From contig OX359245.1 in assembly GCA_947179485.1 (NCBI GenBank), positions 47,541,067 to 47,605,066 of the forward strand: a DNA stretch of 64,000 nt, in the 5' to 3' direction. Each line of letters begins with the position of its first letter. The stretch's first letter is position 1. This document shows, piece after piece, positions 50,641 through 61,734 of this stretch. The DNA is from Allacma fusca (lineage: Eukaryota > Arthropoda > Collembola > Symphypleona > Sminthuridae). The translations under genes were made by a program, and so were the position numbers. The notes beneath the pieces are model-generated. The model was not told where the DNA came from and ran no database searches. It saw only the letters and a program-made list of their open reading frames with translations.

Positions 50641-50815
50641 AAATAAGGCTTCCATCCGACCGGATAAATCTAATTTCCGATCCGATCCGAACCGAAATTT
50701 TCGGATAAATTTTCTTATTATCCGATCCGACCAGTTACCGTTCGGATAAAATTTTTATGCATCCGTATCCGATCTGAAAATTCCGGATCGGATGCATTAT
50801 TACGTGCTTATTACG
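50641..50815. mobile_element. Short CCGATCCGA-word element
   Basis: CATCCGACCGG at the left and CCGGATCGGATG at the right form imperfect inverted ends around TCCGATCCGAACCGAAATTTT words. The flanking modules differ on the two sides and I see no target duplication, so borders and class are uncertain; it resembles the AACCG element at 16218. Confidence 0.45.
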
Positions 50816-53347
50816 CAGAGTTTTATGAATGTTCAAACATTTGAAAACTGTCAAAAGGAAATTTGTATGGGCATTTAGCATTTGAATAGGATTAAATATA
50901 CCAGCAAAAAAATCATTTCCTGAATGTTTTCCTGGAACTTCCTCACATACTACTGAATGGGCATTAAATGCAACGATCATTTTACAATATGTGCTCGGAG
51001 TTTCTTTCTGGGTTAGTATAAAAAATATTAGCTTAAATGATCATTGTATTTTACAATTTATTTTTTAATTACACTGTGCAATTATTTCAATAAATTAATA
51101 ACCCCTGAATGTACGACCCACGAGTGTACTCCCAGGTAGAATTTATGTCCAGTCAGATAATATTGAAACGGGCGAGGAAGCTGTAAATATTTAAAAATGA
51201 TGTATGCCCAACAAATGTTTAAAATTTTTCAAGCTCCCATATCATTTCCGTAACTTTAAATACCTTTTCGTAAGAAGTACTTAAAACACAAATTTAAAAC
51301 AAATATACTGGAAATTTGTTATTTGGAATCTAAATTACCTCATTTTAGTGACGATTAACTACTTTAGCTAATGCCTTCATTTCAGAAAAAAATGTCTTGG
51401 GTGGCGTTGATGCTAGAATGTTAAAAAATATTTAGGGACAAATATATAAAGCAATTTATTTTATTACAATTATTATTAGATTTGTTAGTTCATGAACGGC
51501 TTTTCTTTTTTTTAATTCCCGTATCCTTATTTTATTTCATGTTGCTCATGGATCATAGACTTTTTATTGTCGTATTTTTCCAATAGAAGACGTCTACATG
51601 CACTCTCCTATTTGAGCCGTGAGCAAAGTGTGCCCGTGCCTTTGCAATGAATCAAATGCTGACTTTAGGCACCCGGTTTAACAAAAACTACGTTGTATCC
51701 CAAAGAATAAATTTCGGACTCGTGATCAACCTTTTTAAATCTTTTTAAGATTTTTATTATTCAGTTCATCCCATTTGTAGGAATAGCTCTTCCAGATTTA
51801 ACAAATTTCGTTTCACTATTGGAGCTCAAAATTTCTAGCCAAGCGTTCAAGGAAGTTGACCAGAGTCAGGTTTCTTTAGGGAAAACTGAACTTCGAAATG
51901 TTTTCAAATTCACAAATTTGACAAAAAATGTAATTTGTGACTCTAATTTGAAGAACATTTAAAGGGCTGTTTTAAGGAAACTCAAGGGCGATCCGTATAC
52001 TTTATATGTCATGACCGTTGGGACATTTTAACCACAGGATAATTTGAAGAAGTTTCGTGAAAACGTGTAGAAAACCCTGTAGGGAATTTTCGGAACAATT
52101 TGTGGGTATTGAAAAATTTAGTAATTCTAATGCACACGGTCTCCATTGAATTTCAACTGAGTAAGTTGGAACATATTTCTTGTGCAATGGGTTGAGTTCA
52201 CACTTGACTTTGGGAAACATAGGTTTTCAGAAACGCTGTAGTAGGTACAATCTCTTTAGATTTAAAAACTTTTGTTTACCTCTAACGGAGAGAATTAAGT
52301 CAAAGCATCTGTAAAACACATTTACAAGTTGAGAAAATATTTTGTAGAGATTACAGATTCAGCAATTTTGTATTGTGTTTAGATTTTTTTCTCCGATTCG
52401 TTAAGGATTTAAAAAAATTCTTGAATAAAAATCGTATTGATTTGGCAAATGTGATTGTGAATCAGTCTTAAAATAATTGGGCGACAAAATTATGTTCGAC
52501 GCTTCACTTCATCCCAATAAGGGGTAACTCATTTCAATTGTCATTCAGGAGATTTTCAGAATATTTTGAAAAGCTAAGTGCTGCGGTTAAAAAATTTGAA
52601 ATAGTGTCAAAATCCAGATGATTACTTGTCTGTAACAATTAGACTTCAAAAGCTATGACATTAAGCTAAACACTACAAGCTTGTTGTTTTTCTTTGCTCA
52701 AATCTGAACACATATAGCCAAGCTGCACACTTGTAAAAATAATTTTGCATACTTGCAGCATTGGGTTTGTACGAATGTTTCCAATAACAATTAAATGTAA
52801 TTAATATTTCATTACCACTTGCTAAATCAGCTTTGGCTTTTAAAGAAACACGTACCTTTTGATACAGAAGCAGATTTTTAAGATTTTTGCCGAAAATTGC
52901 ATATGTGATTTGTTAATTTTGTTTACAAAGTATCAAAAAGTGGCGTGCCTCGCAAACTGCGAAGATTGCACTGACTGTTAACTGCAAAGCAACTGACATG
53001 TAATCTGTAATCCCTGGTCGTGGGATTTATGCTAATCCATATTTGCCGCATTCTATGACGTCGCCACATAGTCACGGTAAGCTTTTCAAACACCTGACAT
53101 GAACCTCAGCAAGATCCTGGGTAATCAACACAGTGGCGTCGAAGAAAAAGTATTTTGAATTGTTTTTGTTTTATTCCATTAAAATATAATTTAATGAAAT
53201 GATTGTATTTTATTTCGAAACAATTTTTTTTTCAAAGGTACTGTTTTTCATCTCGCAATAACTAATTTTTAAAATATCAACTGACAATTTTGATGAGCAA
53301 ATATATTTCCTTCGTTAAAGCGATTAAATTTTAATCAGCTGAACGTC
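50816..53347. repeat. Repeat modules B, C and D; no gene
   Basis: Box TGGCGT at 51402-51407 (module B), module C at about 52000-52640, the GTTACC-related segment at 52770-52930, and the box CAGTGGCGTCGAAG at 53131 (module D). Confidence 0.55.
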
Positions 53348-54005
53348 ATATCCCTATAATTCCTAAGCTTTTTAGAGTGCTACTATTCCCAAGCCGTGGA
53401 CAGGCTGGCCACATGTTAAATCAAAGGGCCCGTAACAAATTAGGTAGCCTATTTAGGGGGCACAATTTTAACAGCTTTGGAGCTGCAACGGAAGGATAAT
53501 CGTCATTAAAATTCATTATTTATGTATATAATACATATAAAATAAATATAATATAATATTATTATATTATAAATATATTATATATATTATATATTTTTAT
53601 TTAGTGTATATATATTTTGATTTTCGTGTTCTCCTTTGGTTGCTATATAATATATATAGATACATATAATTTTAGTTTTATATATATAATTATATATACA
53701 ATACATACAAACTAAATATAAATATATAATATACATAAACAAATATATATTTTATATTTTTAGTTTTGTATGTATATATATATACAATACATACAAACTA
53801 AATATAAATATATAATATACATAAACTAATATATATTTATATATTTTTAGTTTTGTATATATACAATACATACAAACTAAATATATAATATACATAAACT
53901 AATATATATTTATATATTTACATATAGTTTCGTTAAAATAAAATATTACTGTGAAAACTTTGTGTTTTGGCCACGCTGTCCACACCTTGGGAATTATAGG
54001 GATAT
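53348..54005. repeat. TA-rich satellite inside inverted repeats
   Basis: ATATCCCTATAATTCC at 53348-53363 is inverted at 53990-54005, and both continue inward with AAGNNGTGGACAG..TGGCCA (the left copy is interrupted by about 30 bp). Between them is an almost pure A/T region with repeated ATACATACAAACTAAATATA units. It interrupts module D, so it is probably a transposon whose interior became a satellite; no clear target duplication. Confidence 0.6.
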
Positions 54006-57000
54006 CGAAGTTGTTTTGACAAATTAACGTTAGAACGTAGCGTTGTAATAACGATCCGCATGACAAAATTTCGACTAGTGATCATTACACTATTTTTTTA
54101 AATTATGAAACTTTTTTTTTAAATGTTTTATTTTTATTTTGTAAATTTGTTTTTGAAATGAGCTCAAAATAATACAAGAATAGGAGTAAGGAGAAATGGC
54201 ATAGCTGACAGACAACCTACGCGACAGGCTGAAATAATCGTGCGCGATGATTTTTATTCTATTGCAAAAAAATTATTTGATTTCAAAAGTACTGATTTAA
54301 AATTTTGAAAATCATCCCTAGACGTTAGCTAGCTGTTATGCCATACTTTCCTCTGTTTCCGCAATCGCGTTTATCTACCGCACAGAAACGTGGCATAAAA
54401 CGTTGTGGAAGCTCATGGAAAATAGATACAGTGATGTCGAAGCAAAAGTATTTCCCAATTTTTTTATTTCATTTTTCCAAATAAATGTTTCTACAAATCT
54501 ATTGATACTCAGGACGGAATGCGCTTGATTGTTCGGAAACTTAGAAAATGTCAATATTTCAATGGGATTCATTTAACGAGCAAATTCTTTATCTCCTATA
54601 CCTTTTGCAGGAATTTGTTTCGGGGTTTTTGTAAAGAAATTATGAAATTTAAGTCTCGAAATTGTTCAGTGGAATTATAATACGATATTCATAAAATGTG
54701 CAGAAATGACGTTTATAAATATTAAAGAACGTTAGCGTCTCCAAAATATGTCCATGACCTGTCAGCTACATATTTTAAATTCGTCTCAAACAAGACCGTA
54801 GATAAATTGGACACTGTGTGAAAATCGTAAATACTTACAAACCAATTTATGCCCTTAAAGGATTTCATTTTTCCGGACGTTACATGTCACTTTTAAAATT
54901 ATGCGGCTTATATTATTTAGTATTATTTAGTTATAGTATTTGTATATTTGCACAATTTTTTATAGCGCAGGGGGGGGGGCGGTCCCAGTTTAAACATGCT
55001 AAATCCCACAGAAATTTCAATTTCCGAATATTAAGATATGAACTTGACATATGTTAAAATGTTCTTGAATGGCTTCATAGATCTGTAATTGGGTAAAAAT
55101 TGTTACAAAAAGATTACAAAAATTGTTTTACGTTTGGGTTTTGGGAAACCGAATTACTTCTTTAACGTTTTCGTTATGAAAAACCCAAAAATCATTTTCC
55201 CCGTTGAAACCGTTTTTCAAAAACGTTTCTCATCTCCAATTACAATACAGAAATAAGGCGTCAAGCGTAATAGGTTCATTGGCTTTTTCTAAAATATAAT
55301 TTCGTTCTTAACATATTGTAAATAAATTGTCATGTAAAATATTCAATTAGATTATTTTGATCTATTAAATTTAATTTGGCAAATGAGTAAATCTTCATTT
55401 AAAAAAACCTTGTATTTTTTTTGTCTAGCTATCTATGACAATTATTTTCTTACGGTTTGATTAATATTTTTGTTTTGGTGGTTGATGTAATTATGTGTAT
55501 AAAAAATTGGATATAAATTGTTGATTTTGTTGACCTATGGGTCTTTTTTATGTGTTACCTCTGTTAATTTAATTTTGTTGACCTTAGGGTCTTTCTTTGG
55601 TCGGTAGACTTTATTAGCTTTATCCATTGACACCTATTTTTGCTCTTTCTACAACTCTCTTCTTGATCGTTCGCAAAGACCATCTGCTACAGCATGAAAG
55701 CATTAACCAATAGGAAATATCGAGTATGGATTCAAAGCGTGTCGGTTTTAATTTTTGTTAATTTTAAAACGCATAATTGACAACACTCACAGGATTGTTC
55801 TAAAACGAAAACTAGGTTTTTATTTCAAGTTTTGTCAACGAATCCGAACATTATCGTTGGAAACTTACAATAGGAAATCACTATTTGGATTTTTATCTTC
55901 CTGCCCACAAACAACAGCTCTAAATCGAATATCCAGTGTGTTCATCTAATTATTGAACATTAGAATTTCATTTACGTTGATATATTAATTTTTTTAAATG
56001 TCTTAACATTTTGGCAATATTAATTTGCATTTAAAGTTGCAAGCACTCAAAACCATTATATACGACTTTACGGCTTTTTAAAAGAAAGTTTTGATAAGTG
56101 CCTGTGAATGGTTCAAATTTTGATAATTGTAAAAAATACAACACAAATATTTCTATAAAAATAAAGTTTACTTATAAGTAACCTACGCCCCATGCCCACT
56201 CGGGATCGAAATGAAATTTTGTGGTAGCCTAAGTACCTGGCCCATTGTCCCAGGCAGACCAAACGTTTGGCCCATCGCGCCCTGGTTTGCGCGGTAAATC
56301 ACGTAGAAGTTTTAAATTCTTGTTCGTGAGCAAACGACCCTGTCCAACTTAAAGTTTTCAATGTTAAATCCCATAAGGAAGCTTATTCATTTTCAGATTT
56401 AACAAAAGAAATTGCTTACAATGCAAAAAAAGTTTATTAATATTCCATATAACACGAAGTAGCAAGTTTTCAAACTTGGTTTGGGACATCTCAATCTCGT
56501 TTCAGGTGGAAACCGGATTTACGTTAGAAGTTAAAAAAAGATGAGAGTAAAATTGTTGTATCTTCCTGTATGATTTAAAAATTAGCATGTTATATCCCAT
56601 AAAAGACTTTTTCACTTTCTCATTTTCAAATTTCGGGAAAAAAATAAAAATGCTAAAAGTGTGAAAAAGCTCATTACTATGACATATAACATTATATTAT
56701 TAATTATTATTGATTTCAGGCACAGCACATTTTTATGCTCAACATATTGCAAATACATTTTCATGCAAATTCTTGAATTATACCTGTTAAATTTGATATG
56801 GTCAAAAGAGTAAGAACCCTCTCAAATCTACATTTAAAAAAGCCCTTGTATTTTCTCACGTCACTCTTTTGCTCATTACAAAAATCTAAATTTCGCTACA
56901 AAACGCTACTAAAACAAAATTTGACCAGCTTCAAATTATTAATTGGTTTTAATTTTCATTGTTGAACGCATGATTGACAGTACTCAGAAAAGTGTGTATA

Positions 57001-58708
57001 CGAGGACATTTAATTTCACGTAAGTTTTTTCTCGAGCTTTTCAATGAATTTTGTTTACACAATTTAGAAAGGTTACCTGCTTTATTTTTTTTTAATTTTA
57101 GATTTTTTTTCACAAATTGTCAAAATTTCATTTTTTCAATATCTTTAAATCTGATTTTCCAAATGGGCTCAACATAATGCTATGAAGGGTCTAAGGAGAG
57201 ATGGCTTAAAGCAGACGCCGCACTACGCGATAGTCTTAAATAATTTTTAAATATAATTTCAGTTGGTGATGAACCACTGAAATGATTAACGCAGGTAACC
57301 CTTAAAAACGTTTTGGCTGTGTAATTTATGGGGAATGTATTGTAAAATGCCCTAAAAAAATTCCGTACGATAAAATCTATTGCTAGAGGTCTTAAATGTA
57401 ATTATAAAAATCGTTAGTTTTAATTGTCCTTTAGATTTGTTTTAAATATTTTAACATTAAAGTCCCACAAGACATTAAAGATTTTCATCGTTTTTATTTT
57501 CGTACATACGAACACGCCATTAGAGTTTTGGGATTGATTCATAATTGTTCCCAATGATTTTTTAACCATAGGATAATTAAGAGACCTTCCTAAATCATCC
57601 AACCCTTCCGGAAATTTTCGGAACGACTTGTAGATCGTGAACACTTTACAGTTTCCCACATACAAGGGCTCGATTGATTTTTAACTGGGTAAGTGGGCCT
57701 TCATTCCTTCAGACTGCAAAAGCAATTGGTTCGGATTTGCTCGAAGCTATATATAACCAAGCTGCACATTTAAATAAATACATTTAAATTCTGAACAATT
57801 ATGAACTGTTGAAAATTTGATTTCTTGATCAAGAATCCTGGCTTGGTGCACATCTTTGCGAAAGTTATATCAGAAATTTTTAATTTCTCGGAACGAGGTA
57901 AATATAATTATTTGGAACAAATTTTTTTCAAAAAATGAGAAAATTTAATACTCCTTGATGTTTCACTTGCTGGGTTTGGGTTAGTTTACGATTTTAAAGA
58001 AGATGGATTAAGCAAATACAAAATTTGCCAACTGATTTTCAAAATGTTGCTTAATTTTCGAACATGTGTGAAGCATTGGCTTTACAGGATATTTTCCGTT
58101 ACCAATTAAATCTAAATATAAATTCACTTGACTATTTCTTTGTCAGTAAGAAATTAGATTATAGAATCAATTTCAGTTCAATTTAATCTCAATTTTAAAA
58201 CAACTTCAACTTTCGAAATTTTAAAACTCGTAAATAACAACTCCAGTTATTGACACTGCTATTTGGTTAAGTGAAACTGATTATTTGTCTAATTGTTTTA
58301 TAAATAATCAATTACAATTTACCACTTCCAATTCGATTAAAAATTCAATTCAAATTATTACAATTTTAATTTCAACTAAATAATTGAGTTGAGTTGTGCG
58401 GAGCATTAATTATGACCGGATTCTTCCTCAGTTCCCAAAACATGCAATTTTGAAAATCTGGAAAGGAATTGCTTGACTGTGGGAGAAATTACGCTGTCCC
58501 TTATATCTAAGAACTATATAATGGTGGAAAAATGATGTGAGATTGTAACTTATACTATGCTGGAATTAAATAGCCAGGCATTTGTTTTATTTTATTTTTT
58601 AAATTATTTAATTAATATTTAAATATTTTAACAGTAGAAGTGTAAAAAAAAATAAAAACGTAAGATAAAAGAGTAGGATGTATGCGGCAGGTGGCCTGGC
58701 TTGAAATG
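54006..58708. other. AT-rich region without recognisable genes
   Basis: Another module D box variant (AGTGATGTCGAAGC near 54431), a G9 run near 54969, a small inverted-ended piece (CTGTAATTGG at 55084, inverted near 55245), module F-like sequence at 55,740-55,830, and a GTTACCAATTAAAT segment at 58,100. 56,180-56,320 is a GC-richer patch with repeated TGGCCCAT words. No ORF above 81 codons and no RNA gene seen. Confidence 0.5.
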
Positions 58709-58710
58709 TC

Positions 58711-58930
58711 CACTGGACATTTCCCTATGTATAAGGCATAGGGAAGCCCTTCACTTTTTCACAGTGGACATTTCCCTATGTTTAAGGCATAGGGAAGCCC
58801 TTCACTTTTTTCCCAGTGGACATTTCCCTATGTATAAGGCATAGGGAAGCGTAAGGCATAGGGACACCCTTCACTTTTATCCAGTGGACATTTACATATG
58901 TATAAAGCATAGGAGTGCCATTCACTTTCA
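58711..58930. repeat. 52-bp minisatellite with internal palindrome
   Basis: Four units beginning AGTGGACATTTCCCTATGTA (58712, 58763, 58815, 58883). Each carries CCCTATG...GCATAGGG, which can fold into a short hairpin, followed by AAGCCCTTCACTTTTT. The third unit has a 16-bp internal duplication. It lies about 500 bp before the viral genes and could be subterminal to the Polinton. Confidence 0.9.
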
Positions 58931-59424
58931 TGGGCATTTCGAGTTAAACAATGTACATACTGATATTACAATTATAGCGACGGTATATGTAGAGGATAAA
59001 GCATGCATCAAGCAATGCCACACCCAGTGGCAGAGTAGTTAGAGTTTCAAAAAAATTATAAACGGCGAGGAGTTCAATCCAGGTCACACCCATCAATAAT
59101 ATATGCATGTATGATTTGTTTACAGGTAATGGTCACCCCATCCAGTAAGGTAAGAATAAAAAATCAAAAATAGTTTGTTTCCCCCTATATATGGGGTGTG
59201 TTTTGCTACTGTAGACTATCATTCCTTCCATATTCAGTCCTAGGAGTGCAGGTCAAAGAAATTATCCAATTTCATTTCAATTTGTTTTTGAAAATATTTT
59301 TCAAAAAAAAAAAAAAAAAATGGACCCCGTTTTAAATGTAACTCAAAATTTTGATTTTCTCAAAATTTCCGAATCGCGAAAGGAAATATTTGCGTAAAAA
59401 TTCATATTCTGGAGATTTAAAGCA
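58931..59424. other. Spacer before the viral block
   Basis: Contains a pol III-like A/B box pair (59030-59095), a TATA-like CCCCTATATATGGGG at about 59185 that could serve the first viral gene, and an A tract (about 18) near 59302. No ORF. Confidence 0.45.
59027..59100 (+). repeat. tRNA-derived SINE-like promoter fragment
   Basis: TGGCAGAGTAGTTAGAG fits a pol III A box, and GAGTTCAATCC about 50 bases on fits a B box, but the intervening sequence does not fold as a tRNA. This is how tRNA-derived SINE heads look. Only one copy is visible here, so it may equally be a tRNA relic. Confidence 0.4.
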
Positions 59425-60108
59425 ATGGTGTACTTCTTCATAATAAAAGTAGCCAAAATTATGGTGAATCACAGCTGTGGGACTAGTTCCCACCCGGCTA
59501 AAAATTCAATGGACATCCTTTGCAACTGCCCGGAACTTCAATACCTTAGAAGTGAATGGGAGAAGATTTGCACTAGAATGGAAGATGCAATGTCAGATAA
59601 AGAACTGAAAACCACAATTAAAGAATATGAATATTCGGACCTACCAAAAATACACCCTGACGTTGATGAGGGGGTCGGATCAAAAATGACCATCAAACAC
59701 CCCGAATTTCTGGATTTTGTGAAACGCTTCAACACCTTTGGATCATATAAATTTCTACGCGCTACACCTGAGTTATTGGCAGAACGGTATTACTTCATGC
59801 AACCGAACAAAGTGGTGAGGTGTGTCTACTGTGATGCGGAGATAGCAGTAGACTCATTCCATGAATTTAAATATAGACCCGGATGCAAAAGAGAATGCGC
59901 GCTCTATGCGGGGCATTGGGAGGGTCATATAGATAGTGATAACTATAAAGGGTGGTCTGGAGAATGTCGACCGAAATTGAAACGAAGGAGTGCAAAATCA
60001 ATCCTTAATGAACAATCTGATCTTAGCAAACGGTCCGATTTAGAAGAGGAGGAGGAATTTCGTTTAGAGTACTTGAATAAAATTATCAAAAAGAGACGTA
60101 TTCGTTAA
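59425..60108 (+). CDS. BIR-like zinc-finger protein of the Polinton
   Basis: 227 residues; a second in-frame Met at residue 13 (59461) could also be the start, which would drop a short hydrophobic lead. Residues about 98-160 resemble a baculoviral-IAP-repeat fold: R101-F-N-T-F, then TPELLAERYYFMQ, then C133-V-Y-C136, H146 and C154. The spacing between the second Cys and the His (9) is shorter than in canonical BIR domains (about 16), so zinc binding is likely but the class is not certain. A basic and then glutamate-rich tail ends in IIKKRRIR, a possible nuclear signal. BIR proteins of DNA viruses usually block apoptosis; that role here is inference from family resemblance. It has its own AATAAA 41 bases downstream. 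Confidence 0.6.
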   Translation: MVYFFIIKVAKIMVNHSCGTSSHPAKNSMDILCNCPELQYLRSEWEKICTRMEDAMSDKELKTTIKEYEYSDLPKIHPDVDEGVGSKMTIKHPEFLDFVKRFNTFGSYKFLRATPELLAERYYFMQPNKVVRCVYCDAEIAVDSFHEFKYRPGCKRECALYAGHWEGHIDSDNYKGWSGECRPKLKRRSAKSILNEQSDLSKRSDLEEEEEFRLEYLNKIIKKRRIR

Positions 60109-60148
60109 ATATGTTGTAAATATGTTTTTAAATACTTTGTTATGATAA

Positions 60149-60154
60149 AATAAA
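60149..60154 (+). promoter_or_regulatory. Polyadenylation signal after the BIR-like gene
   Basis: AATAAA 41 bases after the stop at 60106-60108 and before the penton gene, so the first gene is probably transcribed separately from the capsid genes. Confidence 0.55.
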
Positions 60155-60310
60155 TGAGCCCTGTTTATCTACATAAAATTGAGCATGCAGTATTACATTT
60201 ACTCATTCATATTTTGGCATTCATCATGGCAGGTTTCACTGTTACTCTTCTCAGCGATGCCTCATACAATTTTTTTTCCAGAAAACACTATTTCAAATTT
60301 TCGAAATAAA

Positions 60311-61711
60311 ATGGCTACAAGAATAGATTTGGAGTCAAAGGAGTTCGAGGTGGCTATGACCACGTGCACATATACGTCAACAAACGTATTCATTCGTGAG
60401 GGTGAAGAAATAGGTGTGGCTTCATTGAGTTCTGAACATGGAGAGTTATTGTCACTATCCTTGCTAAATTTAAGTCAAGATAAATGGGTTGATGGTAATA
60501 CATTGAAATGCAAGTTATTTGCACCGTACAATTTTTCTGATGAGTTTGATTTTTGCTTCTATCTCTCTAATGTGACCAGGGATTTGTATGAAGTAAATCC
60601 AAGATCGTACTTAGAGGTAACTAAAGAAAACGGCAATATGAAAATTCCATATTCATTTGAATTAACAGATCGTGTGAAAAAAGTATTTGGAATCCACGAG
60701 GGCTTCGTAGACTCAAAAGTGATTGAAAAACAGATTATATTAAAAAATAATCAATCAGTGCTATGCGGGAAAGATGATATTATTACATGTCCATTACTAG
60801 TTCAGTTAAATCAACCAACTGTTGTGTTAAAAGTGACGAAAGACGGACAAGTTATCAAGGATAAAATATATACTTCAGGTATGGGTATTATAAATACATC
60901 AATTGCAGGATTAGAGTACATCCTCTCAGTGAAACCATATATCACACTAACAAGTGTTGAGAAAATGCATGTCAAAACTTTACAAGTGACTGAGGCTGAC
61001 GAGATTCTAAGCTATTCTTACTCGGATTACATCATCAAAAATTATGGGGACATAGCCAAAGGTAAAGTCATGGAAGATGTTACTACAGCTGGAAAGAATG
61101 TAAAAATAGTTTCAGCACTGGAGAAAATTGATTTGAAGTACTTCCTAGTTTCTGGGGATAAAATTGGCTCAAAGATCAAAGAACCCGAGATATTTCTTAC
61201 CACAGATGAAGATATTACATCATTCGATGGACTTATGAAAATGCTTTCTGAAGAGTTTGACTTTGATTGGAATATCATTTCTGGAAAAATGTATCTTATC
61301 TATAATAAAGATTCCAAATTAAATGACTTTGAATTTTGCCCTACTGTCAAAGCATACTTGGGATTTCTGAATGGAAGTGCAGCCGCCTCTTCTAGAGTGC
61401 AATTCCCCAAAATTAGGGGTCGCCATAAGCTTCATAAAGGATTTGGGAATGACTTACTATTTGTTTACTGTGACATCGTTGAAAACCAATATGTAGGAGA
61501 TACATATGCCCCACTTCTGAGATGTATACCGCAAACGTATAACAATGGAAAGGCTTACGAACATGAGTTTTACAACCCAACATATCTTCCGCTAAAATCC
61601 AGTTCCTTTGAAAGTGTTCATGTATATATAATGAATGAATCTGGAAATCCACCACCATTTGAATTTGGAGACTTCAAGTGTACACTACACTTCCGTGAGC
61701 GGAGATACTAA
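60311..61711 (+). CDS. Penton-like minor capsid protein
   Basis: 466 residues from the ATG at 60311 (AAAATGG context). The frame is open further upstream to a TTG at 60179, but that extension is hydrophobic and unlike the family, so I reject it. The C-terminal third carries what I recognise from Polinton penton proteins: LLFVYCDIVENQYVGD at about residue 378, a LRCIPQ segment, and the ending PPFEFGDFKCTLHFRERRY. The N-terminal two thirds (SKEFEVAMTTCTYTSTNVFI ...) have low complexity-free beta-rich sequence without a domain I can name. In this family the protein forms the pentameric vertex of the icosahedral capsid by a single-jelly-roll fold. It lies directly upstream of the core-protein gene (23-base gap). 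Confidence 0.75.
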   Translation: MATRIDLESKEFEVAMTTCTYTSTNVFIREGEEIGVASLSSEHGELLSLSLLNLSQDKWVDGNTLKCKLFAPYNFSDEFDFCFYLSNVTRDLYEVNPRSYLEVTKENGNMKIPYSFELTDRVKKVFGIHEGFVDSKVIEKQIILKNNQSVLCGKDDIITCPLLVQLNQPTVVLKVTKDGQVIKDKIYTSGMGIINTSIAGLEYILSVKPYITLTSVEKMHVKTLQVTEADEILSYSYSDYIIKNYGDIAKGKVMEDVTTAGKNVKIVSALEKIDLKYFLVSGDKIGSKIKEPEIFLTTDEDITSFDGLMKMLSEEFDFDWNIISGKMYLIYNKDSKLNDFEFCPTVKAYLGFLNGSAAASSRVQFPKIRGRHKLHKGFGNDLLFVYCDIVENQYVGDTYAPLLRCIPQTYNNGKAYEHEFYNPTYLPLKSSSFESVHVYIMNESGNPPPFEFGDFKCTLHFRERRY

Positions 61712-61734
61712 AAAAAACAACATATACGATTAGA

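Noticed and set aside
60179..60310. Upstream extension of the penton frame from a TTG
   Set aside because: No ATG with good context, hydrophobic composition unlike the family; the ATG at 60311 fits far better.
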